DNA from: RGDT01 sp964630925
GTDB taxonomy: Bacteria > Planctomycetota > Planctomycetia > Gemmatales > Gemmataceae
DNA length: 36,564 bases
Assembly (NCBI GenBank): GCA_964630925.1
Contig: CAZVZK010000099.1
Span: forward strand, 1-36,564
Reading direction: 5' to 3'
Both the position numbers and the translations under genes were made by a program. Each line of letters begins with the position of its first letter. Position 1 is the stretch's first letter. Below are positions 17,001-23,557 of the stretch, one piece after another. The notes beneath the pieces are model-generated. The model worked only from the letters and a program-made list of their open reading frames with translations, ran no database searches and was not told the DNA's origin.

Positions 17001-17584
17001 GCTTGTTGGAACAGGGGCAACGCGGCCTTGTGATCGCCCAGCGCGCTGAGGTTCGCGGCGACGTTGTGCAGGGTCGTCGCGTACAGGGGGTGCCTCTCCC
17101 CGAGGACGGGCTTGCGCAGCGCCAAGGCCTTCCGAGCCAGCGGCAAGGCCCTGGAGGGCTGTCCGGCGTGGTACAACTGGAGGGCCTGCGCGTGGAGACC
17201 GAGGGCCTGGTCGAGGGCGTCCCGCTGCGCCTGTGTGCGTTTCTTCTGGGCCGAAGCCTCCGCGAGATCCCGGCGGGCGTCGTCTGTGTTCCAGTGGCGC
17301 TCACCGTCCAGCACCCGCCGCGATTCCACGATCACCCGGCGGTATTGGAGTTCTTGCTCCCAACGGGCGGCGGCCGCCTCCTGGACGGCCAGCTCCTCCG
17401 CCGTCCTCTCGACCAGGCGGTGCCACGGGCCGTAGACACGCAGCTCGATCTCCAGCGTCTTCGGGGTCGTCTGGAACCAGGGGCGCTCGCGCAGGTGTTT
17501 CGCCTGCTCGGGCGTGGGCTTCGCGGGCGGCGCGGTGCCCCACGCCAACCCCGCCATCCCGGCCAGCAACAGCGCCGCGCGCAT
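14042..17584 (-). CDS. Secreted TPR-CHAT protein
   Basis: A 1180-residue protein with a signal peptide (MRAALLLAGMAGLAWGTA). Residues of about 60-160 are helical; about 162-619 hold 11 kinesin-light-chain-type tetratricopeptide repeats; a helical linker follows; the last 350 residues are a CHAT (caspase-like) protease domain. The predicted catalytic His is in HLATHGFF (His989) and the Cys in LSACETGLG (Cys1066), followed by the family hallmark GGEGILGLQRAFQVAGARSVVASLWQVDD and the closing YYWAGFVLSGDW. Both catalytic residues are present. The ATG at 17584 is preferred over 17590 because GGAGG sits at normal spacing from it. CHAT proteases cleave partner proteins once activated; the TPR region would be the sensor. 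No partner gene is adjacent. Confidence 0.9.
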   Translation of the reverse strand: MRAALLLAGMAGLAWGTAPPAKPTPEQAKHLRERPWFQTTPKTLEIELRVYGPWHRLVERTAEELAVQEAAAARWEQELQYRRVIVESRRVLDGERHWNTDDARRDLAEASAQKKRTQAQRDALDQALGLHAQALQLYHAGQPSRALPLARKALALRKPVLGERHPLYATTLHNVAANLSALGDHKAALPLFQQALALRKDLLGERHPSCGNTLDNLASLHQDMGDHKSALPLFKQSLAIIREARGVRHPDYALCLNNLGALYMAMGDHQAALSLLEQALVIKKEVMGARHPEYATALNNLALLRRNMGDIRGALPMIQEALEIIKEVQGEGHPNYAASLTLLAVLHRDVGDLKAAIPLLKKALVLTEEGHPHYAHCLNNLAALYTDIGDRAAALSLHEKALALNRRRLGGRHPAVAISLNNLGLLLKEMGDYKSASAMHEEALAIRARALGKRHPDYAISLNNLALLHHDRGDAAAALPLFKEALSITRDVHGIRHPHYANALHNLAGTLADVGDHKKALPLLQEALEITRRSRGEKHRDYASVLHSLATLHRAMGDPGKALPLVEQVRAIFKESLGERHPLYAQTLQNLAVLHLDVGDPKAALPLTEQALALTAAHLRDYASVQSDRQQLAAAADVRGHLDTRLLLPDDPGGSGDVSPPGSKKHLSAATHVLAWKGSLLLRQIERRLFLRLASDPAARRESERLRSVTRELAFLRYSPDATRSRLDPLEKEQEQAQARLSRLSAAFGAARERQNVTPEALAKALPEGAALVDYLFYSDKLVAFVHRRGKTPARVELGKAAPAALAVQEWRALLVAGKPEGHAGAALKKLALAPLEKHLGGADTLLISPDGVLGLVPFAALPGKKEGTYLIEDVALAVVPVPSTCPDLLLPARGRPEPSLLAVGGLRYEPLKGGAAPPAGADTRPAPRHGRGTFAPLAATRAETDAVELSFKRLFKGGAVTSLSAGDANKAAVRKALASVRYAHLATHGFFAPEEVKSALHAAGRKGRLREHGEGDGWHPLLLSGLALSDANRTPREGEEDGILTALEVSEMDLSNLEMAVLSACETGLGKVAGGEGILGLQRAFQVAGARSVVASLWQVDDVATWQLMQDFYGQTWDVKRPVGKAEALRKAQLAMLFGKTLAGKPRAVGKVPEKVPVGDGKRVHPYYWAGFVLSGDWR
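15728..17101 (-). repeat. Eleven coding tandem repeats (42-residue TPR units)
   Basis: Within the TPR-CHAT gene, 11 consecutive units each code for about 42 residues (one is 38), with the consensus GxRHPxYAxxLNNLAxLxxxMGDxxxALPLxxxALxIxxxxx. The GERHP and GDHKAALPL blocks recur at a steady 126-base spacing. The units differ from one another enough to show old duplication, apart from the constant turn and helix residues. The fifth unit is four residues short after LKKALVLT. Confidence 0.9.
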
Positions 17585-17689
17585 GGGCATCCCTCCGAGT
17601 CATCCCCCTCAAGATAACGTGCCGCGGCGGCGGAGGGGACGGGAAAACCGGGCGGATGGTTGCGGGGTGGTTGCGGGTGCCAAGAGCTG

Positions 17690-17880
17690 CGCTGACGCTC
17701 CAGTCGGGGCGCCGACGCGGCCCCGCTCGCCAGAAGCAGAGATCCGCTCACGCTCCACTCGGGGCGCTGACGCAACCCCGCTCGCCAGAAGCAGAGAGCC
17801 GCTGACGCTCCAACTCGGGGCGCTGACGCAACCCCGCTCGCCAGATCCAGATCCGCTCACGCTCCACGTCCCGGGGCTCG
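17690..17880. repeat. 55-bp tandem repeat, about 3.5 copies, in a 515-base intergenic gap
   Basis: Copies run 17690-17744 (55), 17745-17799 (55), 17800-17853 (54), then a partial fourth copy. Each begins CGCTGACGCTCC or CGCTCACGCTCC and contains a conserved CCCCGCTCGCCAGA block. Copies two and three are nearly identical for most of their length. CGCTGACG also recurs inside the unit, so small hairpins can form. It sits between the starts of two divergent genes (TPR-CHAT minus, DUF5681-like plus). In the rest of the gap (17585-17689 and 17881-18099) I see no gene and no convincing promoter. Confidence 0.8.
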
Positions 17881-18099
17881 CCGCCCAGGCTTCCCGGCAT
17901 GCGAAGGCGAGGCGGCGCCGGAGACACGTGTGATGTCGCGCCGGAATCGTCGGTGCCTTGAGGAACGTTGATGATTTTGAGCGACGGCGTTCATGGACGC
18001 TCAAGATGCTCTGGGAATTCGCCGTGCCGCAGGGGATGATGCGCGGTGCTGGAGGCTTCCCGGCCTCTCCGGCGGCAGAGACGAGGCGACGGCACACCG

Positions 18100-18990
18100 A
18101 TGAGCGAGCACAACAACGGACAGGCGAAGAGCGGCCGCAAGAGCCGCGTGGACAACAACGGCCACGCCAGCGGCGCGGCGGACGCGCCGAAGCAGCAGGA
18201 TGGTCGGGAGGGGGGCGGGCGGTTCGCCGTGGGGAACGGTGGGGGGCCTGGGAACCCGTACGCGCGGCAGGTGGCGGCGTACCGGAGGGCGGTGCACCGG
18301 GCGGTGAGCGAGGAGGACATGGAGGAGATCACCAGGGCCGTCAAGGCGAGGGCGAAGGCGGGGGACATGGCCGCGGCGCGTCTGCTGTACGCCTACACCG
18401 CGGGCAGGCCCACGCCGCCGCCCTCCGACCCCGACACGGTGGACGCCCACGAGCTGGAGGTACGCAGACGGTCCGTGGCGACGGTGGAGGACATGAGGGC
18501 GCTGTTCGAGAGCATGCCCGCCTCCCTCATGTGCGAGCTGGCCCAGAAGGTGTCTCCGCGGGTGAGGGAACACATGGCGGAGGCGTTCGCGCTGGGTGTG
18601 CGGAGGCAGGGGGAGCACGAGGGCAGGCAGAAGGAGCACCGGCCCGACGCCCCCGGGCCGTACCCGGCGGACAGGGCGGACTGGGCGGCGGAGTGGCTGC
18701 GCAAGGGCTGGGGCCTCAGCGACGGGGTCTCCAAGGTGTTCGAGGCGTCGCCGATGTGGATGCCCGACATCGGCGGCGTTGACAGGGTGGGGCACCGCTA
18801 CGAGAACGTCCTCCGCACGATGCGCGAGGAGATCCTTCAGGGCGCCAGGTTGGATGACAACCGGCGCTGGCTGGTGCCACCGGCCGATTGGAAACGCCTC
18901 TACGAGGAACGCAAGAAGGCCTCCCTCGCACGGCCCCATGCGCCGCCCGAGGGGGCAGCGGACACGGCGGGCGGCAAGGATTGTCGCTGA
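18100..18990 (+). CDS. DUF5681-like protein (terminase-small-subunit-like)
   Basis: A 296-residue cytoplasmic protein. A low-complexity basic/Gly/Asn-rich start (1-38) leads to GGGRFAVGNGGGPGNPYARQ (38-57), the signature of DUF5681-type proteins, followed by VAAYRRAVHRAVSEEDMEEITRAVKARAKAGDMAAARLLYAYTAGRP, the helical segment that resembles phage terminase small subunits. The remaining 190 residues are charged and I recognise nothing in them. In planctomycetes such genes are common outside prophages and their role is unknown. No phage gene lies near. The ATG at 18100 has only a poor ribosome site; an in-frame ATG at 18046 is less likely. Confidence 0.75.
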   Translation: MSEHNNGQAKSGRKSRVDNNGHASGAADAPKQQDGREGGGRFAVGNGGGPGNPYARQVAAYRRAVHRAVSEEDMEEITRAVKARAKAGDMAAARLLYAYTAGRPTPPPSDPDTVDAHELEVRRRSVATVEDMRALFESMPASLMCELAQKVSPRVREHMAEAFALGVRRQGEHEGRQKEHRPDAPGPYPADRADWAAEWLRKGWGLSDGVSKVFEASPMWMPDIGGVDRVGHRYENVLRTMREEILQGARLDDNRRWLVPPADWKRLYEERKKASLARPHAPPEGAADTAGGKDCR

Positions 18991-19179
18991 TCGGCGTATC
19001 GCCCTCGGACGGAGACGGGCACCATGACACCCTCGCACGGCGGGGGGACGGGGGCAGTACGGATGGAGGGACAGGCGATGTGGGCGGATGCGGTCTTCGG
19101 CGAGCACGCTGGAAGCGTACTCTACGACAAGCCGGGAGGCTCGCCGCCACGAAGAAGGCGAGGCGGGGCCTCGCGTCCG

Positions 19180-19209
19180 CTCGTCGCACGGCGGGAGCCG
19201 TGCGACGAG
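19180..19209. other. Perfect 13-bp hairpin in a 324-base gap
   Basis: CTCGTCGCACGGC (19180-19192) pairs perfectly with 19197-19209 around a 4-base loop. A G-rich run follows but no T-run, so it is not a standard intrinsic terminator. The gap 18991-19314 separates the DUF5681-like gene from the ABC-2 permease and holds no convincing gene; the open frame across it is Arg/Gly-rich and looks like chance. The hairpin could end the upstream transcript, protect an RNA end or be a REP-like element. Confidence 0.55.
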
Positions 19210-19314
19210 GGGTGGGGGCAGGGACGCCTGTTGCCACGACATCGGCACGGACATGGCGAGCCGCGTCCCGGCCGCATATCAATGACACGGCCCGGGTCGC
19301 GAACGGAGACGCCG

Positions 19315-20916
19315 ATGAAGGCCGTGTGGGCGCTGGCCTACAAGGAGCTGCTGCTGCTGGCACGCGACCGCGTCGCAGCCGGCGTCCTGCTGCTCATGCC
19401 GCTGGTGTTCGTCGCGGTGCTGGGCCTCATCCTCGGGGAGAACTTCGGCCAGAAGGCAGACGACACCCTGCGTCTGTCGATCCTCGATCTCGATGAGGGC
19501 GCGAGCGAGCTGGCGGACGGGAAGGGGGGGACGCGCTCGTGGGCGCACTGGGTCATCAACGACCTGAAGGACACGCCCGGCATCCGGTTGGAGATGATCC
19601 CCGACCGCGCCACCGCGGAGCAATTGATCCGCGACCACAAGCGGGCCTCCATCCTCGTGCTGCGTCCCGATTTCTCGCGGCGCGTGGCGGCCTGCTCGTT
19701 CCTCGATGAGCCGGGCAGCGTCAACCCGTTCCACCGGGACGGCGTCCACCTCAAGCCGACGGCGGAGGTCGATCTCGGGCTGGAGGTGCTGGCCGACCCG
19801 ACACAGCAGTCGGCGGCGGCGATCAACGAGCAGGTGGTGCAGGTGTGCATGCTGCGTGTCCTGCTGCCGTACATGATCGGCAAGGCGTTCAACAAGCTGT
19901 CGGAGCCGTCGTTCATCGACCTGCTGGGGCAGGAGGTGCGCCTGCCGGTGCCGGCCGACTTCCCCAAACTCGTGGCGACGGCCAAGTCCATCCCGTTCCT
20001 GCCGACGAACCTGGCGGCGATGATCAAGAAGCTGGAGCCGATGGTCAAGAGCGACCGCATCAAGCTGGCGCAGCTCCTGGCCCTGGCCGCGGGCGACGAC
20101 GGGGAGAAGTCGGCGGTCTACCGGGCCAGCGTCGGGGCGGGGGTGAAGGAGGCGCTGAAGAAGCAGTTCGCCAAGTACGACCTGACCGGGATGACGTGGG
20201 AGCGTCTGACCAAGGCGAAGGGGGCGACGGGCAAGGCGAGCTTCAGCCAGTACCGGAACACCGAGGGGAGCGGGATCCTGAGCCGCGGGGCGGCGCGGTA
20301 TCAGGTCCTGGTGCCGATGTACACGGTGCTGTTCTCCTTCTTCCTGGTGCTGATCGTCGGCTGGGTGTTCGTCGGCGAGCGGCAGCAGGGGACGCTCAAG
20401 CGCCTGCGTCTGGCCCCGATCTCGCGGGCGCAGATCCTGCTGGGCAAGTTGCTCCCGTGCTACGTCATCTCGGTGGTGCAGGGGGCCGGTCTGCTGATCC
20501 TGGGCAAGGCGATCTTCGACATGCGCTGGGGCCCGGACCACTGGGGCATCCTGACGCAGGGGGGGGCGTTGCTGGTCGTGGTGATGTTCACGTCGATGGC
20601 GGCGATGGGCCTGGCGATGCTGGTGGCGGCGCTGGCACGGACCGAGGCGCAGGTGGCGTTGTACGGCGGGGTGCCGGTGCTGGTGCTGGCGGTGGTGGGC
20701 GGGTGCGTGCTGCCGCGTTCCATGATGCCGGAGCAGACGCAGTGGCTGACGCTGCTGACGCCGCAGGGGTGGGCGCTGGACGCCTACCGCGAGCTGCTGG
20801 GCGGGCCGGCGGATTACACCCCGAACCTCGGCATCCTGGCGAGGGCGTGCCTGGCGCTGGCGGGCTTCGGGGCGGCGTTCCTCACGGCGGCGTGGGCGCT
20901 GCTGCGGCTGGAATGA
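19315..20916 (+). CDS. ABC-2 type transporter permease
   Basis: A 533-residue integral membrane protein. The first helix is at about 19-41 (DRVAAGVLLLMPLVFVAVLGLILG); a large hydrophilic loop of roughly 280 residues follows; then five more helices from about 335 to the end, including VLVPMYTVLFSFFLVLIVGWVFVGERQQGTLKRLRLAPISRAQILLGKL, the classic ABC-2/NatB/DrrB-type export permease segment, and CVLPRSMMPEQTQWLTLLTPQGWALDAYREL. It moves a substrate outward when joined to an ATPase, but none is adjacent. The ATG at 19315 begins at the normal KAVWALAYKELLLLARDR; ribosome site weak. The next gene starts 37 bases later. Confidence 0.88.
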   Translation: MKAVWALAYKELLLLARDRVAAGVLLLMPLVFVAVLGLILGENFGQKADDTLRLSILDLDEGASELADGKGGTRSWAHWVINDLKDTPGIRLEMIPDRATAEQLIRDHKRASILVLRPDFSRRVAACSFLDEPGSVNPFHRDGVHLKPTAEVDLGLEVLADPTQQSAAAINEQVVQVCMLRVLLPYMIGKAFNKLSEPSFIDLLGQEVRLPVPADFPKLVATAKSIPFLPTNLAAMIKKLEPMVKSDRIKLAQLLALAAGDDGEKSAVYRASVGAGVKEALKKQFAKYDLTGMTWERLTKAKGATGKASFSQYRNTEGSGILSRGAARYQVLVPMYTVLFSFFLVLIVGWVFVGERQQGTLKRLRLAPISRAQILLGKLLPCYVISVVQGAGLLILGKAIFDMRWGPDHWGILTQGGALLVVVMFTSMAAMGLAMLVAALARTEAQVALYGGVPVLVLAVVGGCVLPRSMMPEQTQWLTLLTPQGWALDAYRELLGGPADYTPNLGILARACLALAGFGAAFLTAAWALLRLE

Positions 20917-20953
20917 CCTTCGGAGTGCCTCCTGACCCACCGGGCCCGACGCC

Positions 20954-22465
20954 ATGCAGCTCCTCCTCCCCGGCCGGCACCACCTGTTGACCACGGCCCT
21001 CCTCGCCCGGCTGAACCTCCTGATCGCCGGCGAAGGCGTCGGCGCGGTGCTATGGGCGGTTACCTCCGCCAATCACCAGAACACGCGGCGCAACCCGCTG
21101 CCCGGCCACCGGCGCGAGGCCGCCATCGCCTCCTTCGCCGACGACCTCGACGCCCCGTCGTTCGTCTACCACATCGATGATGTGGGCGATTCGCCTCGCT
21201 TCGCCGACTACATCCTCAAGAAGATCGACGTGGACAGCGCCGGCGTCCACCGCCCCGCTCCCGCCGACACCCTGGTCGCCACCAGCACGCCGGAGCTGGC
21301 GGGGCAGTTCGCCGCCCTTGGCTTCCGCGTCGCCCCCGCCGACACGCCCTGGGAGCTGATGTCGCGCCTGGTAGCGGCGGGCCTCGCCGGCGCCGACATC
21401 GAAGCCGACCCGGAATGGCTGACCCTGGTCAGCCGCGCGAGCCGCCGGCTGTGGGCGCGCTACGGCTACACGCGCCGGCTGGTCGAGCTGCACCAGAACC
21501 CCGTCGGCACGGATGACGGCGACCTGACCGCCACCCGAGATTACAACGTCTACTCCCGCGCCTTCGACGACGGCGCCGAACGCAAGGCCGGCCTGATCCG
21601 CGGCCACGTCCGTCCGGGCCGGATCGTGGATGTCGGCTGTTGCACCGGCTCGCTCATCCAGCAGCTCGCGAAGGAGCCGGAGCTGCGCGAGTCGGACTTC
21701 TACGGCATCGAGATGGCGCGGCCGTTGTACGAGGAGTGCCTGCACCGCAAGCGTCAAGGGGCGTTCGCCAGCGACCACGTCTTCTTCCACCAGGCCAACG
21801 CCGCGGAGCGGCCCGTGTTCACGCCCGGCAGCGTGGACACCTTCACCACCTTCTCGCTCACGCACGAGCTGGAGTCGTACCAGGGACGGGCGTTCCTCGA
21901 ACGCTTCCTCGCCCTCTTGCACGGCCAGCTCTGCGTCGGCGGGCGCTGGCTGAACGCCGACGTGGTCGGCCCGGAGGGCGGCGATCAGACGGTGGAGCTG
22001 TGGCTACGCGAGGATGACGGTGTGATCGGCGGCGCCGAGGATCTGCCCGCCGAGCGAGGGGAGATGAAGGCGTACCTCGCGGGCCTCTCGACGCTGGGCC
22101 GGTTCCTCCGCTTCGCGCGGGACTTCCGCCGCGCGGAGGGCTACCGGCTGCCGCACTCGGTGGAGAAGTCGGCCGGCGGGACGCACGCCGTCCTCTCGCT
22201 GCGCGACGCCTGCGAGTTCCTGTCGAAGAAGGACTACCTGGATAACTGGCGCAGCGAGATGCACGAGACGTTCTGCTTCTGGGGCTTCGACGACTGGTGC
22301 ACCGCCACGGCCCGTGCGGGCTTCCGTGTGCTGCAAGGGTCGCACGCCTTCGCCAACCCGTGGATCGTCGCCAACCGCTACGAGGGCAAGGTCCGCCTGA
22401 CGCGGCGCGGCGAGCCGCTGGCGTGGCCGGTGACGAACATGCTCCTCGTGGCGGAGAAGCGATGA
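20954..22465 (+). CDS. Class I SAM-dependent methyltransferase with adenylyltransferase-like N-terminal domain
   Basis: A 503-residue, apparently two-domain protein. Residues 215-330 carry a Rossmann methyltransferase core: VRPGRIVDVGCCTGSLIQQL (motif I at 224-233), FYGIEMARPLYEECL (acidic ribose-binding residue), and TFTTFSLTHELESYQGRAFLERFLALL. The first 130 residues resemble a nucleotidyltransferase fold: PGRHHLLT, then a strand, TSANHQNTRRNPLPGHRR at 38-53, and YHIDDVGDSPRFADYILKK. This parallels the layout in archaeal-type nicotinamide-nucleotide adenylyltransferases (GSAxxSxTxxNPFTxGER). That similarity is from memory and not firm. The substrate is unknown. It lies 37 bases after the permease and ends exactly where the convergent His-rich gene ends. 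Confidence 0.75.
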   Translation: MQLLLPGRHHLLTTALLARLNLLIAGEGVGAVLWAVTSANHQNTRRNPLPGHRREAAIASFADDLDAPSFVYHIDDVGDSPRFADYILKKIDVDSAGVHRPAPADTLVATSTPELAGQFAALGFRVAPADTPWELMSRLVAAGLAGADIEADPEWLTLVSRASRRLWARYGYTRRLVELHQNPVGTDDGDLTATRDYNVYSRAFDDGAERKAGLIRGHVRPGRIVDVGCCTGSLIQQLAKEPELRESDFYGIEMARPLYEECLHRKRQGAFASDHVFFHQANAAERPVFTPGSVDTFTTFSLTHELESYQGRAFLERFLALLHGQLCVGGRWLNADVVGPEGGDQTVELWLREDDGVIGGAEDLPAERGEMKAYLAGLSTLGRFLRFARDFRRAEGYRLPHSVEKSAGGTHAVLSLRDACEFLSKKDYLDNWRSEMHETFCFWGFDDWCTATARAGFRVLQGSHAFANPWIVANRYEGKVRLTRRGEPLAWPVTNMLLVAEKR

Positions 22466-22789
22466 TCAGACGACCGTCACGGGTCCGTGGTCGTCGCAGT
22501 GGTCGCCGTGCTTGTGGTGCAGGCGGCCATCGACGAGGAAGTCGTGGTGGTCGCCGTGGGGCACCATCTCGTGGCCGCACTCCTCGTGCTTGCAGGCGCA
22601 GGCGACCGGGGCGCACGCGGCCGGGTTGGCCGCGCTCACCTCGATCTTGTGTTCGTCGTAATGCCCGTCGTGGCCGTGGTGCAGGTGTCCGTCGTGGAGG
22701 AAATCGACGTGGCCTTCGTGCTGGATGCGGGTGTGCCCGCAGTGGTCGCCGTGCTGGTGCTTGTGGTCCGAATGAGTGTCGCAGGGCAT
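22466..22789 (-). CDS. Histidine-rich putative metal-binding protein
   Basis: A 107-residue protein with 25 His and 7 Cys and no signal peptide. Two parallel 30-residue modules cover about 18-47 and 73-102; both share GHxxxxHxxHxDFLxDGxLHHxHxxHxDxH, so the protein is an internal duplication. The linker has ACAPVACACKHEEC. Such composition strongly suggests storage or buffering of Zn, Ni, Cu or Co in the cytoplasm; which metal is not known. ATG 22789 follows GGAGG at good spacing. A -10-like TACAAT and an inverted repeat sit upstream. Its stop abuts the stop of the convergent methyltransferase gene with no gap (TGATCA). Confidence 0.8.
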   Translation of the reverse strand: MPCDTHSDHKHQHGDHCGHTRIQHEGHVDFLHDGHLHHGHDGHYDEHKIEVSAANPAACAPVACACKHEECGHEMVPHGDHHDFLVDGRLHHKHGDHCDDHGPVTVV

Positions 22790-22817
22790 GAGAAGGGCCT
22801 CCTGAACAGATCCGGGG

Positions 22818-22840
22818 GTCAGCGGCCTGCTGACATTGTA
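22818..22840 (-). promoter_or_regulatory. Candidate promoter and operator of the His-rich gene
   Basis: On the minus strand TACAAT (plus 22835-22840) is a good -10 match about 46 bases from the start codon. It directly abuts an inverted repeat, GTCAGC-N5-GCTGAC (22818-22834), which would lie across the start of transcription, the usual place for a repressor. No clear -35 is seen. A metal-responsive repressor (Zur/Fur or ArsR type) is the natural candidate for such a gene, but the site does not match a consensus I can name. Confidence 0.35.
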
Positions 22841-22891
22841 CCTCACTCGTTCGGCACACCCCGGCCCATCACTTTAGCGGGCCGGCCGGAT

Positions 22892-23557
22892 TCACGCATG
22901 TCCCGCGAGCCGCTCCAGCCCCGCGATGTCGTCCGACGGGGGCCCGTGGCCGGGCAGCAGGAGACGCGGGCGGAGGGCCGCGAGGACGCGGACCGCCTGG
23001 CGTGCCCCGGCGGGGGACTCGTTGAAAACGTCGGGCGTGTACGCCAGCCTGCCCCAGCCGCCGCGCAGGCTGGCGTTGCGGATCACGTCGCCGAGGATGG
23101 CCACCCTGTCCGTGTGGCGGAAGTACACGACGTGCCCCGGCGTGTGGCCCGGGGCGTGGACGACCTCCCACTGGCCCAGCATCTCCCCGCCCTTGAAGCG
23201 CACCGAGACCGGGTGCGGCGGCCCCGCGAACATCCGGCGCAGGATCTTCACCAGCCAGTTGTTCGGCCCCATCGGCCTGCGCCCCTCCATCACGTCGGCG
23301 TCCGCCTCGTGGCAGGCCAGCGGGACCTTGCGGTGGACACACGCCTCGTGGGCCGCCCCCTGATGGTCGGGGTGCGCGTGCGTCAGCGCCATCATCGCCA
23401 TGGGGAGGCCCCGCAGCTGGCGGAGCGTCCCGCCGACGGTCCACCGCGTCCCACCGTCGATCAACACATACCCGGCCTGTGTGCGGATCACGTACAGGTT
23501 GATCAGGCCGGGGATGAGGGCGTCAAGCCGCCACACATCGCGGGCTACGTGGGTCAT
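22892..23557 (-). CDS. MBL-fold metallo-hydrolase
   Basis: A 221-residue metallo-beta-lactamase-fold hydrolase. The two-metal site is complete: THAHPDH (His60, His62, Asp64, His65), a His in VHAPGHTPGHVVYF, an Asp in VAILGDVI, and a His in LLLPGHGPP. The opening DVWRLDALIPGLINLYVIRTQAGYVLIDGG is typical of the broad glyoxalase-II-like group. Substrate unknown; candidates are thioesters or lactones. ATG 23557 overlaps the end of the methyltransferase gene (ATGA), with GGAGG upstream. It is the last gene of an aldolase-methyltransferase-hydrolase operon. Confidence 0.88.
   Translation of the reverse strand: MTHVARDVWRLDALIPGLINLYVIRTQAGYVLIDGGTRWTVGGTLRQLRGLPMAMMALTHAHPDHQGAAHEACVHRKVPLACHEADADVMEGRRPMGPNNWLVKILRRMFAGPPHPVSVRFKGGEMLGQWEVVHAPGHTPGHVVYFRHTDRVAILGDVIRNASLRGGWGRLAYTPDVFNESPAGARQAVRVLAALRPRLLLPGHGPPSDDIAGLERLAGHA

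Noticed and set aside
14042..17584. A type III-E CRISPR (Craspase) locus based on the TPR-CHAT protein
   Set aside because: No CRISPR array, gRAMP-like gene or Cas1/Cas2 is visible, and the protein has a signal peptide and kinesin-light-chain repeats common in unrelated planctomycete CHAT proteins.
12473..17617. A 1714-residue open frame on the plus strand, opposite the cytochrome and TPR-CHAT genes
   Set aside because: It is a shadow. The high GC of codon position three and the 126-base repeat periodicity keep the antisense frame open; its translation is low-complexity Gly/Val/Glu/Asp-rich, matches nothing I know, and both sense genes have clear domains and catalytic motifs.
17690..17880. 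A CRISPR array
   Set aside because: The 55-bp units are repeated in full with no variable spacers between constant repeats, and no cas gene is near.
18046..18099. An upstream in-frame ATG extending the DUF5681-like protein by 18 residues
   Set aside because: The added segment is Arg-rich and unlike the family; the family-like start is MSEHNNGQAK at 18100.
19279..21072. A 597-residue minus-strand frame opposite the ABC-2 permease
   Set aside because: Its translation is dominated by Arg, His and Gln with no domain. The plus-strand permease has clear helices and family motifs.
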